From Candidatus Leptovillus gracilis (GTDB taxonomy: Bacteria > Chloroflexota > Anaerolineae > Promineifilales > Promineifilaceae): a DNA stretch of 64,000 nt. The stretch covers positions 186,001-250,000 of the forward strand of contig JADJXA010000007.1 in assembly GCA_016716065.1 (NCBI GenBank), in the 5' to 3' direction. The first letter of the stretch is position 1; every line of letters starts with the position of its first letter. Below the pieces are notes generated by a model. It did not search any database, was not told the DNA's origin, and was given only the letters and a program-made list of their open reading frames with translations. The position numbers and the translations under genes were made by a program. Below are positions 8,743-16,534 of the stretch, piece after piece.

Positions 8743-9237
8743 GTGAGTAAAAATCTGGTTGTTATCGCATTTGATTCTGAAGAAAAAGCGGAGCAGGTTG
8801 TTGTTACTTTAAAGGAATTGGAGAGCCAATCCTTCATCAATCTGGAAGATATCGCCATCGTTGTGAAAGACAGCAACGGAAAAGTATCCATCAAGAATGC
8901 CATGGAAAAAACGGTGAAGCAGGGCGCTGCCTTTGGCGGTTTTTTGGGCATGTTCCTGGGTATGCTGTTTCTTGTGCCGGTTGGTGGGCTGCTGGCCGGG
9001 GCCATTGGTGGGGCGGTTGTTGGCAAATTGTCGGACACCGGAGTAGACAAAGAGTTTGTCAATGAGGTATCGGAGGCGCTTCAGCCGGGTAAGTCGGCGT
9101 TGTTTATTGTGCTGCAATCGGCGAATGCGGAAGTGGCGCTGGCCGCTTTACGGCCGTATGAAGGTAAGGTTTTACAGACCACCCTGTCGTCGAACGTGGA
9201 AGAACAGCTCAAACGCGCCTTAGGCGATCAGAGTTAG
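8743..9237 (+). CDS. DUF1269 domain-containing membrane protein
   Basis: 164 residues. An N-terminal alpha/beta part (NLVVIAFDSEEKAEQVV) is followed by a glycine-rich hydrophobic segment (about residues 62-95, GAAFGGFLGMFLGMLF then GGLLAGAIGGAVVGKL) and a C-terminal alpha/beta half. This is the DUF1269 architecture; the family's function is not known, and the glycine-rich helices suggest membrane insertion. AGGAGG at 8732-8737 is only 2 nt from an in-frame ATG at 8740 but 5 nt from the GTG at 8743, so GTG is the likelier start. It stands alone with its own promoter, and a strong terminator follows. Confidence 0.8.
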   Translation: MSKNLVVIAFDSEEKAEQVVVTLKELESQSFINLEDIAIVVKDSNGKVSIKNAMEKTVKQGAAFGGFLGMFLGMLFLVPVGGLLAGAIGGAVVGKLSDTGVDKEFVNEVSEALQPGKSALFIVLQSANAEVALAALRPYEGKVLQTTLSSNVEEQLKRALGDQS

Positions 9238-9259
9238 GCGCGGATATAATGCAATGAAA

Positions 9260-9301
9260 CAAAAGAAGGAGAGGCAACGGCCGTTGCCTCTCCTTCTTTT
9301 G
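9260..9301. terminator. 42-bp perfect palindrome, bidirectional terminator
   Basis: Two 21-bp arms with no spacer (left arm begins CAAAAGAAGGAGAGG), centred on the genome's favourite octamer ACGGCCGT. It lies between the convergent DUF1269 gene and the 42-residue ORF and has T-rich ends in both directions, so it can terminate both transcripts. Confidence 0.75.
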
Positions 9302-9316
9302 CTTTGTCCGGGAACA

Positions 9317-9445
9317 TTAGAATGAGTTGGGCACAAAACTAATAATCAGGGACAAAACCATGCTCAGGGCAATGACGACGCCCAAAACCATCAACACTTT
9401 TTCAGAAAACGTGCGACGCCGTTTTCTAGCCACTTTTTTTGTCAT
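9317..9445 (-). CDS. Small basic single-span membrane protein (42 residues)
   Basis: A 43-codon ORF below most length cut-offs. It encodes a strongly basic N terminus (MTKKVARKRRRTFSEK) and one hydrophobic helix (VLMVLGVVIALSMVLSLII), ending VPNSF. A GAGGAGAG ribosome site precedes the ATG at 9445. A TATACT box (9490-9485 on the minus strand) could be its -10. Positive-inside rules predict a cytoplasmic N terminus. No family recognised; small basic one-helix peptides of this kind are frequent in Chloroflexi, to my memory. Confidence 0.6.
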   Translation of the reverse strand: MTKKVARKRRRTFSEKVLMVLGVVIALSMVLSLIISFVPNSF

Positions 9446-9619
9446 AATTCAAATCTCTCCTCATAAATCTCATTTCAACCCCTGAGTATAACACAAACGG
9501 GTATCGCTTTTGTACAACTTCAACTATTTCTAATCTGCCAACAGCCAGTCTCTCTGGAAGGGTTTGGGCTGTGGTTTATTTACCAGCGTTAGAAGATGGC
9601 CGAACGGGGCCGGTTATGG

Positions 9620-9647
9620 TTGCCCCCTCTTGCCAGATCGGTATAAT
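9620..9647 (+). promoter_or_regulatory. Promoter of the FMN riboswitch transcript
   Basis: TTGCCC (9620-9625), 16-nt spacer, TATAAT (9642-9647). Predicted start near 9654, just before the riboswitch P1 stem at 9671. The stretch 9446-9619 upstream shows nothing recognisable beyond the divergent small-ORF leader. Confidence 0.6.
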
Positions 9648-9670
9648 CTCTGGTGAACAATTTACTGATA

Positions 9671-9816
9671 AACCTTCGGGGCAGGGCGAAATTCCCGACC
9701 GGCGGTAAGGCTGCGCAAGCCAAGCCCGCGACCCGGTCTGATTGACAGGCGTCAATGAAACCGGTTGATCTGGCGAGATTCCAGAGCCGACAGTACAGTC
9801 TGGATGGGAGAAGGTT
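9671..9816 (+). ncRNA. FMN riboswitch (RFN element)
   Basis: All hallmark blocks of the RFN element are present in order: GGGGCAGGGCGAAATTCCCG then ACCGGCGGTAA, AGCCCGCGACC, CGGTCTGATTGACAGG, a variable arm, CCGGTTGATCTGG, GATTCCAGAGCCGACAGT and CAGTCTGGATGGGAGAAGG. The P1 stem closes perfectly with AACCTTC (9671-9677) against GAAGGTT (9810-9816). It sits at the head of the three-gene ABC importer, so the transported ligand is almost certainly riboflavin or a related flavin. Confidence 0.95.
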
Positions 9817-9871
9817 GACCATGCGGTTGTGGTTTCCTCTGGGATGCTGCGCCGTCAATTTGCTGTGCGGC

Positions 9872-9893
9872 GGCCGCGGGTCTGTGGCCTTTT
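9872..9893 (+). terminator. Riboswitch expression platform: intrinsic terminator
   Basis: GGCCGC (9872-9877) pairs with GTGGCC (9884-9889), one G-U pair, over a 6-nt loop and is followed by TTTT. It lies 55 nt past the aptamer and before the permease start, which fits transcription termination when FMN is bound. I did not resolve an anti-terminator fold. Confidence 0.5.
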
Positions 9894-9908
9894 GCGGCGA
9901 GTTGACCG

Positions 9909-10754
9909 GTGGATGGGGAAACGGCCGTATGCCCTTTGCGCATTCCTTCCCTCCTGCCCCGTATCTGTCAACCGATTCATCGAGGGCATTGTGCGTCCGT
10001 TACGGAGTGGCCCAACTGGCTAACTCTTCTCATCTCATTTTCGTTTCTGCTGGCTGCCTGGCGTTTGCTGGTGGTGTGGGGTGGTTATCCGAGTTTTATC
10101 TTGCCAGACCCGGTGGACGTGGCGCGGCAGTTTGTGATTGTAGCCGCCGACGGCCGTCTTTTGCGCCACAGCCTCATCACCATCAGCGAAGTCATCCCCG
10201 GCCTGCTTATTGGCTTTGGCGTGGCCCTGCCATTGGGCTACCTGCTGGCAAAATCCCCCCTGGCCGAACGCCTCATCTCCCCTTATCTCATCGCCTCGCA
10301 AGCCATTCCCATCATCGCCATCGCCCCACTGCTGACCATTTGGATTGCCTCCACTTATTGGTCGCGGGTGTTGGTGGCGGTTTTGGTCGTCTTCTTCCCG
10401 GTGCTAATCAACGTCATCGCCGGGCTGCGTTCTGTGCCCCCGGAATTGTATGATCTGATGCGCGCCCTCAAGTCCACGCCGTCGCAAATTTTTATAAAAC
10501 TGGAATTTCCGGCGGCGCTGCCCATCATCCTGACCGGTCTGAAGGTTGGGGCCACGCTGTCGGTGATTGGGGCGTTGGTGGGCGAATTTGTGCAGCCCAA
10601 AAGCCAGGGACTCGGGTTTCTGCTGGTAACGGCGCGGTATCAGTTCAAAACCGACCTGGTTTTTGTGATTTTACTAACCCTGGCGGCCATCGCCCTGTCG
10701 TTGTATGGGCTGGTGGCTTTGATTGAAAAGCGTGTTTTACGCTGGCAAAAATGA
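9909..10754 (+). CDS. ribX: Riboflavin ABC importer permease (RibX-like)
   Basis: BPD_transp_1 permease of the SsuC/TauC/ThiX type. Six helices; the EAA-loop region reads YDLMRALKSTPSQIFIKLEFPAALPIILTG in two adjoining pieces (LRSVPPELYDLMRALKSTPS, then QIFIKLEFPAALP). The reading frame starts with a GTG at 9909, but the first 35 or so residues are not helix-like and have no ribosome site; similar proteins begin just before the WPNWLTLLISF segment (near 10010), where I see no ATG/GTG in frame. The N terminus is therefore uncertain. The FMN riboswitch upstream and the downstream NMT1-like lipoprotein match the RibXY system predicted for Chloroflexi. Confidence 0.8.
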   Translation: MDGETAVCPLRIPSLLPRICQPIHRGHCASVTEWPNWLTLLISFSFLLAAWRLLVVWGGYPSFILPDPVDVARQFVIVAADGRLLRHSLITISEVIPGLLIGFGVALPLGYLLAKSPLAERLISPYLIASQAIPIIAIAPLLTIWIASTYWSRVLVAVLVVFFPVLINVIAGLRSVPPELYDLMRALKSTPSQIFIKLEFPAALPIILTGLKVGATLSVIGALVGEFVQPKSQGLGFLLVTARYQFKTDLVFVILLTLAAIALSLYGLVALIEKRVLRWQK

Positions 10755-10769
10755 CGAGAGGTAAAACAA

Positions 10770-11759
10770 ATGCGTACAAAAGTGATGGTTATGATTTTAC
10801 TGCTGACGACGATGCTGGCGGGGTGCGCCGGTGGGGGGGGCGGGGAGGAAACGGCCGTCCTCACCCAAATCCGCCTGCCAATGGGGTTTATCCCCGATCC
10901 TCAATACGCCCCTTTGTACGTGGCGACCAACAAAGGTTACTACGCTGAGGAAGGGCTGGAAATCGAATTTGATTACAGCTTCGAGACAGATGGCATCGCC
11001 CTGGTGGGAGCCAATCAACTGCCGCTGGCAATTGTCAGCGGCGAGCAAGTAATTTTGGCGCGGGCGCAGGGGCTGCCGGTGGTCTACGTGACGGAGTGGT
11101 TCCAGCAATATCCCATTGCCATCGTCAGCAAGGCGGCGGCCAACATTGTGACGCCGCAAGATTTGGTCGGCCGCCGCGTGGGGCTGCCCGGCTTTTGGGG
11201 CGCCAGCTACGTGGGCTACGTGGGGCTGCTTGCGGCCAATGGTCTGGCGCAGACCGACGTGAACGCCAGCGACATCGGTTTTAACCAGCTTGAATCGCTG
11301 CTGGCCGACCAATCGGAAGCGGTAGTGGTGTATATCAACAATGAACCGGTGCAGTTGGCGGCGCGGGGCGAAGCGGTGAATGTGATTGAGGTGGCCGATT
11401 ATATTGACCTGGTAGCTAACGGTATCATCACCAACGAGACGACGTTGGCGAATAACCGCCATTTGGTGGATGGGTTTGTGCGGGCTACGCTGCGCGGCCT
11501 GGCCGATACGCTGGCCGACCCGGAGGCGGCGTTTGCCATTAGCAAACAATATGTCGAAGGGCTGGAAGACGGCCGTTACCCCGTCCTTATCGCCTCTATG
11601 GATTTATGGCGCGCTGAGACGCTGGGGCTGACCAATGCCGCCTCCTGGCAGCGCACCCAAGACATTCTGCTGGAAATGGGCTTTCTGGATGCGCCGCTGG
11701 ACAACCTGGCCGCAGCCTATACCAATGATGTGGTGTTGGGATTGACAATTGACGATTGA
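10770..11759 (+). CDS. ribY: Riboflavin-binding lipoprotein (RibY-like, NMT1/THI5 fold)
   Basis: 329 residues. A signal peptide with lipobox (LLTTMLAGC, lipidated Cys about residue 19) is followed by an NMT1/THI5-like periplasmic binding fold: LPMGFIPDPQYAPLYVA, TNKGYYAEEGLEIEF, GRRVGLPGFWGASYVG. The aromatic FIPDPQYAP segment is where thiamine-precursor binders place their ligand. It starts 15 bp after the permease with a GAGAGGT ribosome site. The last five codons and the TGA stop fall within a 7-bp repeat (11741-11761), so the native C terminus may have been altered by repeat insertion. Riboflavin specificity is inferred from the riboswitch. Confidence 0.82.
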   Translation: MRTKVMVMILLLTTMLAGCAGGGGGEETAVLTQIRLPMGFIPDPQYAPLYVATNKGYYAEEGLEIEFDYSFETDGIALVGANQLPLAIVSGEQVILARAQGLPVVYVTEWFQQYPIAIVSKAAANIVTPQDLVGRRVGLPGFWGASYVGYVGLLAANGLAQTDVNASDIGFNQLESLLADQSEAVVVYINNEPVQLAARGEAVNVIEVADYIDLVANGIITNETTLANNRHLVDGFVRATLRGLADTLADPEAAFAISKQYVEGLEDGRYPVLIASMDLWRAETLGLTNAASWQRTQDILLEMGFLDAPLDNLAAAYTNDVVLGLTIDD

Positions 11760-11761
11760 CG
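11741..11761. repeat. Heptanucleotide repeat covering the ribY stop codon
   Basis: Three attgac(a/g) units in 7-bp register. The TGA stop of ribY (11757-11759) lies within the third unit. Confidence 0.7.
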
Positions 11762-11784
11762 GGGCGAAGCCGTCGCGCAGCGAC

Positions 11785-11824
11785 ATTGACGATTGCTCCT
11801 GAGCTTGCCAAAGGATTGGCGATT
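11785..11824. repeat. Dispersed composite repeat, copy A
   Basis: attgacg units flank a core close to TCCTGAGCTTGCCAAAGGA. The same arrangement occurs in reverse orientation at 33141-33180 with about four or five mismatches over 30 bp. The core resembles the widespread CCTGAGCTTGTCGAAGG extragenic motif. Confidence 0.6.
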
Positions 11825-11829
11825 TTTTG

Positions 11830-12612
11830 ATGAATGATTCTTGCTTTCTGGCTGCCGAGCAAATTAGCTATGCGTTTCCGAATGGTGACGGCCGTCTCAT
11901 TTTGGACCGTGTGTCGCTGGAAATTGCGCCGGGGGCGTTTGTGGTGTTGGTGGGGCCGTCGGGAGTGGGCAAGTCTACGCTGCTGCGTATTTTGGGTGGG
12001 CTGCTGCCGCCGGGTGGTGGGCAAATGTGGACCAACGGCCGTCCCGGTCAGATTCACGACGAGCCGGGAGCCGCTATGCCGCTGGGCATTGTCTTCCAGC
12101 GCGACAACCTGATGCCCTGGCGCACGGTGTACGAAAACGTGGCGCTGCCGCTGGAGTTACAAGGGGTGTACGGCCGTGCTGCCCACGATCGCGTCGGGCA
12201 GATGTTGGACCTGGTAGGGCTGGCCGGTGAAGCCGCAGACTATCCGGCGCAGCTTTCTGGCGGCATGGCGCAGCGCGTGGCCCTGGCGCGGGCGCTGGTC
12301 CACAAACCCTTGCTGCTGCTGTTGGACGAGCCGTTTGGCGCGCTGGATGCCCTGACACGAGAGCGTATGGGTCAAGAACTGCTGCGCATCTGGCAGGCCA
12401 ACCCGGTGACGGTGTTTATGGTGACTCACAGTATTGCCGAGGCGGTATTTCTGGCCGATGAGGTGCTGGTGATGGGCCGGGCGGAAGGGGAACCGGCGAC
12501 TATCACCCACCGCTTTGCCATTCAACTCGCCCGCCCACGCCGGTTCGAGATACAACGCACGGCCATTTTTCAGGATTACGTAACGGCCGTGCGTGAAGCG
12601 ATAAGTGGATAG
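11830..12612 (+). CDS. ABC importer ATP-binding protein (SsuB/TauB/ThiZ type)
   Basis: 260 residues from the ATG at 11830; a TTG immediately before it is also in frame. Walker A LVGPSGVGKSTLLRIL, Q-loop VFQRDNLMPWRTV, signature LSGGMAQRVALARAL, Walker B LLLLDEPFGALDALTRE and H-loop MVTHSIAEAVFLAD are those of nitrate/sulfonate/thiamine-precursor importers. It completes the riboswitch-controlled permease/binding-protein pair. Many RibXY loci are described without a dedicated ATPase, so its presence here is informative. The stop is 10 bp from the end of the convergent DUF4349 gene. Confidence 0.88.
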   Translation: MNDSCFLAAEQISYAFPNGDGRLILDRVSLEIAPGAFVVLVGPSGVGKSTLLRILGGLLPPGGGQMWTNGRPGQIHDEPGAAMPLGIVFQRDNLMPWRTVYENVALPLELQGVYGRAAHDRVGQMLDLVGLAGEAADYPAQLSGGMAQRVALARALVHKPLLLLLDEPFGALDALTRERMGQELLRIWQANPVTVFMVTHSIAEAVFLADEVLVMGRAEGEPATITHRFAIQLARPRRFEIQRTAIFQDYVTAVREAISG

Positions 12613-12622
12613 CTGCAAGCTG

Positions 12623-13534
12623 TTAGCTTGCTGTTGGTGGTTGGTTGGTTGGTTTTCGTTTGCCGCGCCGCCAGCGGACGATGAGCCACAGCGGCAGCCC
12701 AACCAGCAGCGCCAGGGGCAGCAGGAAGATAACCAGCCAGATAAGGGCAGAGATGAGGAACTGCACGGCCGTAATCAACGACTCCAGCGCCGATTTAGCA
12801 ATGCCTTGGGGCTGCCAACTGCCAATGGCAATCGGCTGATTCAGCTCATCCGGCGTCAGATGCACCGAAATGGTAGAAAAAGTGGCCGATTGGCTGAGGT
12901 ACTGCATCCGCCCTTTGATAACTTCAATCTCCCCTTCCAGGCGGCTCAATTCCTGGTTCACCGCCAGCGCTTCCTCTACGTTTCGGGTTTCATCCAGAAA
13001 CGCGCGCACGCGCACGGCCGTAGCCTCCAAATTATCCAAACGCGCCGTCAGGTCCACATACTCCTCGGTCACGTCCTGTCCAGAAACAGATTCCTGGCGC
13101 ACCTGTAGCGCCAGCGCCTTAATCGCTTCCGTAGCGCCGACAAACCCAACCGATGGCACACGCACCATAATGTCACCGGTTTTGGCCGTCTCGCTGTATT
13201 GATAGACGCTGCTGCTGACTACCCACCCACCATTTTCTTCCGCCATGCGACCAATCGTGGCAATCGCCTCTTCGGTATCCGCCACAACAATGTTTAAATC
13301 GGCCACGCGAATGATCAATCGTTCTTGCGGCAGGCTGGTTTGGCTGTTAGCCACCTGGCCGCTCGCCGTATCAAAAAAAGCCACGCCGCCTTCATCGTAA
13401 GGATATGACTCGGCGGCCGGCATTTGCGCCGGCGCGGGCTCTGCTGTATTTCTGGACGATTCAGCCGCACTGGCACAGCCCACCAGAAGAACAACGAATA
13501 AAAATAGGGGGATACAATTTTTCCAGGTCATCAT
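12623..13534 (-). CDS. DUF4349 domain-containing lipoprotein
   Basis: 303 residues. Signal peptide with lipobox (LFVVLLVGC), linker, then the DUF4349 region (RLIIRVADLNIVVADTEEAI, ending near VHLTPDE) with a coiled-coil stretch (about 150-205, DLTARLDNLEATAVRVRAF), and one C-terminal membrane helix (about 255-285) followed by a basic tail. This is the standard layout of the family, whose role is unknown; it looks like an envelope protein anchored at both ends. AAGGAGG precedes tandem ATG codons at 13534/13531. The Asn/Pro-rich last residues are encoded by a ggttggttggtt tract. Confidence 0.85.
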   Translation of the reverse strand: MMTWKNCIPLFLFVVLLVGCASAAESSRNTAEPAPAQMPAAESYPYDEGGVAFFDTASGQVANSQTSLPQERLIIRVADLNIVVADTEEAIATIGRMAEENGGWVVSSSVYQYSETAKTGDIMVRVPSVGFVGATEAIKALALQVRQESVSGQDVTEEYVDLTARLDNLEATAVRVRAFLDETRNVEEALAVNQELSRLEGEIEVIKGRMQYLSQSATFSTISVHLTPDELNQPIAIGSWQPQGIAKSALESLITAVQFLISALIWLVIFLLPLALLVGLPLWLIVRWRRGKRKPTNQPPTAS

Positions 13535-13610
13535 GAGCCTCCTTGTTGGTTATGGCTCATAAACGTTTCATCGAGGGGTTTAGTTCCCAGGGGCAACAAA
13601 ACAGGTTGGC

Positions 13611-14339
13611 TCACAAGCCAAATTCCAATCGTTTAATCAGGCGAGTGGGAATGCCATACTGGCGCATTTTGTCTTGGGTGACGGCAACGGGGTAACTGAC
13701 CCGCTTGAACTGCCAGACCAGCTTGTCGGTATCTAAAAAGGCATAAGCCGCCCGCGGGTCAGAATCACGCGGCTGCCCCACACTGCCGGGGTTGATGATC
13801 AGACGATGCTTGTCTAAAAGCTGATCGGTGTCGTAATCCGGTCTGTGAAACGTGATGGTGTGGGCGTCGCTTTCTTCATAGATGACCGGGACGTGGGTAT
13901 GGCCTACCAGACAATAAGGCGTTTCGAAATGTTCAAAATTGATGGCCGCCGTGTATGGATCAAGAATGTATTCCCACACCGGTTGGCGCGGGCTGGCATG
14001 GGCCAGGGTAAAGGGAGGCTCTACGCGCAAAGCCGGCAGCGCATCCAGGTAATCATGGGTATCGGTGCTGATGGCTGAGCGTGTCCATTGAATGGCGATC
14101 TGCGCTTCCCGGTTGAAGTTCTGAATGTCTAACTTGCCCAGCACCGCCCAATCGTGGTTGCCAGACAGGCTGATATGTTCATGCTCGCGCAGCAAGGCGA
14201 CGCATTCGTTAGGGTCTGGTCCATACCCGATCAAATCCCCCAGGCACCAAATCAGATCCCATTGCCCATTGGCATCGGCCAGGACCGCTTCAAACGCCGC
14301 GAGATTGGCATGAATGTCTGAGATGATGAGTACTCGCAT
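13611..14339 (-). CDS. Calcineurin-like metallophosphoesterase (YfcE/Metallophos_2 type)
   Basis: 242 residues from the ATG at 14339, which has an AGAGAGG site; an upstream in-frame start would add eight unsupported residues. Motifs of the binuclear metallophosphoesterase fold are complete: SDIHAN (Asp, His), CLGDLIGYGPDP (GD), SGNHD (GNHD), AHASP and VGHTHVPV (GHTH). The C-terminal INPGSVGQPRD is typical of the YfcE/MJ0936 branch of cytosolic phosphodiesterases. The substrate is unknown. Divergent from the HerA-like ATPase, from which it is separated by a 149-bp control region. Confidence 0.88.
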   Translation of the reverse strand: MRVLIISDIHANLAAFEAVLADANGQWDLIWCLGDLIGYGPDPNECVALLREHEHISLSGNHDWAVLGKLDIQNFNREAQIAIQWTRSAISTDTHDYLDALPALRVEPPFTLAHASPRQPVWEYILDPYTAAINFEHFETPYCLVGHTHVPVIYEESDAHTITFHRPDYDTDQLLDKHRLIINPGSVGQPRDSDPRAAYAFLDTDKLVWQFKRVSYPVAVTQDKMRQYGIPTRLIKRLEFGL

Positions 14340-14401
14340 AAATTCGGCCTCTCTTATTGCCACATAAACAGCACAATCATACCATGATTAGCCAGGCAAG
14401 G

Positions 14402-14407
14402 TATAAT
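14402..14407 (+). promoter_or_regulatory. -10 element of the HerA-like gene
   Basis: A TATAAT box lies 82 bp before the chosen ATG. No good -35 is visible, so this is a weak assignment. Confidence 0.35.
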
Positions 14408-14488
14408 AATTTGCGGTGGTTATGAACCGTGTATGAGGAACCAACAAACCAACAAGTCGCGCCAGAGCAGCGACTATTTCGAGGACTC

Positions 14489-16204
14489 ATGAACAACGAA
14501 CAGAGCGCGATTGGCTATATTATCGGCGGTGGATTGAAGGAGGGCTTTCGCATTCGGCTGACTGTGCCGGCCGACCAGGTGCAGGAAGGCAGCTTTTTGG
14601 TGTGCGATAACGGCCGTTTCCGTTACTACGGCCTGGTCACCGATTTGCAACTGGGCGCCACCGACCCCCGCTTCGCCGACGAAAAAACCGACCGGATGCA
14701 CCCCGCCATCCAGGCAGCCCTCCTGGGCAAAACCCTCTACACCACCCTGGAAATGTACCCCACGCTGCTCATGGATCGCGGCCCGGAAGACCCCCACGAT
14801 TACCTTGCCTGGCAAGAGCGCGTGCAGCGCGGCGAAGAGACGCCCGGCCCAAAACCGGTCAAAACCGTGCCCGCCCACCATGCGGCCGTGCGCCCGGCCA
14901 ACGAAGCCGACGTCGCCCAAATTTTCGGCGAAGAAGGCCCCGGCGTCTTCCACATCGGCAATACCATCGAGCAGGGGTACAAAGTGTGCCTGGACCTGAA
15001 CAAATTTGTCAAGCGCAGCAGCGGCATCTTCGGCGCGACGGGCACGGGCAAGAGCTTCCTGACGCGCATGGTGCTGGCCGGGTTGATGAAGGAAGACGTG
15101 GCCGCTGCCCTGGTTTTCGACATGCACAATGAATACGCCTTCGACGACGCCGACACCGACCGCGATACCCGTGTGCGCGGCCTGAAATCGTTGTTTGGCG
15201 GCAAGGTGCAGGTGGCGGCTCTGGGCGCGGGGGCGCAGGTGCGCGGCCATTCGCCTGATTTTACCCTGGAACTGGCCCTGACCGATTTCCAGACCAGCGA
15301 TATTTTGCTGCTGTCGGAGGCGTTGAACCTTACGGATACGGCCGCCGTCACCCTGAACGCCCTGGAACGCGCCTTTGGGCAAACGTGGTTTAGCGAATTT
15401 ATGAAATTGGAGCCGGGTGCGGTGGATGTGGACCCGGACAGCGGTAAAACCTTCCCAGCCGACAATTCGGTGGCTGCCTGGGCGCGGCAAAACAATGTCC
15501 ATGAGAAAGCGGCGGAGGCGCTGCACCGCAAGTTGCAGCTCATTTATGACCGCAAGTATGTCACGGCCAATCCGGCCGGCGACCCGGTGCGGGCGATTAT
15601 TGATAAGCTGGAAAACGGCCGTCACGTCATCCTCGGCTTTGGCGAATACGACAACGACCTGGACTACCTGCTGGTCTCCAACATTCTCACGCGCAAAATC
15701 CGCCAACAGTGGGTGAAGAAAACGGAAGACCACAAAACATTGGGCATGGCCGCGCCACGGCCGCTGCTCATCGCCATCGAAGAAGCCCACAAGCTGCTCA
15801 ATCCCCAACTGGCCGGGCAAACCGCTTTTGGCATCATCGCCCGCGAACTGCGCAAATACTTTGTCACGCTGCTGGTGGTGGACCAACGGCCGTCGGGCAT
15901 AGACGACGAGATCATGTCCCAATTGGGCACACGCATCACCGGCTGGTTGGGCGACGAAGACGACATCCGCGCCGTGCTTACCGGGCTGGCGGGGCGGGAC
16001 CAACTGCGCGGCATGTTGGCCCGTTTACAAGAGAAGGAAGAGGTGCTGCTGCTTGGTTGGGGCGTCAAAATGCCCATCCCGGTCAAATCGCGCCGTTACG
16101 ATGAACGTTTTTACGACGCCATCAAGGGGCGCAAGGAAAGCCAGCCACGCAGCAGCCTGACGGCCAAATCCCTGGACGACCTCAACGACGACTTGTTTGG
16201 TTGA
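14489..16204 (+). CDS. HerA-like ATPase / DNA translocase (DUF87)
   Basis: 571 residues from the ATG at 14489 (CGAGGA ribosome site); a GTG 60 bp upstream is also open. An N-terminal HAS-barrel-like beta region (about 1-100, FLVCDNGRFRYYGLVTDLQ) precedes a RecA-like P-loop ATPase: Walker A IFGATGTGKSFLTRM (about residues 178-192), Walker B LLIAIEEAHKLL (about 425) and a sensor VVDQRPSGIDDEIMSQ with the RPS arginine. This is the HerA/FtsK superfamily layout (DUF87). HerA normally works with NurA in end resection, but no NurA nuclease is adjacent, so it could be a stand-alone translocase. Convergent with the next gene, 9 bp apart. Confidence 0.85.
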   Translation: MNNEQSAIGYIIGGGLKEGFRIRLTVPADQVQEGSFLVCDNGRFRYYGLVTDLQLGATDPRFADEKTDRMHPAIQAALLGKTLYTTLEMYPTLLMDRGPEDPHDYLAWQERVQRGEETPGPKPVKTVPAHHAAVRPANEADVAQIFGEEGPGVFHIGNTIEQGYKVCLDLNKFVKRSSGIFGATGTGKSFLTRMVLAGLMKEDVAAALVFDMHNEYAFDDADTDRDTRVRGLKSLFGGKVQVAALGAGAQVRGHSPDFTLELALTDFQTSDILLLSEALNLTDTAAVTLNALERAFGQTWFSEFMKLEPGAVDVDPDSGKTFPADNSVAAWARQNNVHEKAAEALHRKLQLIYDRKYVTANPAGDPVRAIIDKLENGRHVILGFGEYDNDLDYLLVSNILTRKIRQQWVKKTEDHKTLGMAAPRPLLIAIEEAHKLLNPQLAGQTAFGIIARELRKYFVTLLVVDQRPSGIDDEIMSQLGTRITGWLGDEDDIRAVLTGLAGRDQLRGMLARLQEKEEVLLLGWGVKMPIPVKSRRYDERFYDAIKGRKESQPRSSLTAKSLDDLNDDLFG

Positions 16205-16213
16205 GATGGGTGG

Positions 16214-16531
16214 TTAAATCTGGAAGCCGCCCCGGTAGGGGATCACTTTGTAGCTGAAGTCCAGCACGAAACGAGACAGTTCATCATTCACGGCCGTCCA
16301 GCTTTCGCTGGTCAACACCTGGTTCATGGTTTCCAGGTCTTCACACACGAAGCCGATCAGTCGGTTGGGCGCCGCGCCATAGGCTGTATGCCATGCTTCG
16401 CTCATTTGCAAGCCCATAGATTGCAAAATGGGCACATAGCGACCCATTACAAACTGGTAATATTCTTGCATGGCTTCCGGTTTCACTTCATAGCTCAACA
16501 AGAGCTTGTAGCCTAATATTTTTTCTTTCAT
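16214..16531 (-). CDS. Small protein of likely dimeric alpha/beta-barrel (NIPSNAP-like) fold
   Basis: 105 residues. The pattern KLLLSYEVKPEAMQEYYQFV, helix, GLQMSEAWHTAYG, then LIGFVCEDLETMNQVL and a Trp-containing helix fits a ferredoxin-like dimeric alpha/beta barrel (NIPSNAP/antibiotic monooxygenase-like). No catalytic motif is visible. It starts 3 bp after the histidine kinase stop with a GGAG site, so it is co-translated with the kinase and could be its partner, but that is only position. Confidence 0.6.
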   Translation of the reverse strand: MKEKILGYKLLLSYEVKPEAMQEYYQFVMGRYVPILQSMGLQMSEAWHTAYGAAPNRLIGFVCEDLETMNQVLTSESWTAVNDELSRFVLDFSYKVIPYRGGFQI

Positions 16532-16534
16532 GGT

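Noticed and set aside
9755..10453. Open frame overlapping the riboswitch and permease
   Set aside because: Its product is Pro/His/Arg-rich without homology and lies in a shifted frame of the real permease.
14474..16003. Long antisense open frame of 509 codons
   Set aside because: Shadow of the HerA-like gene; no ribosome site, no recognisable domain.
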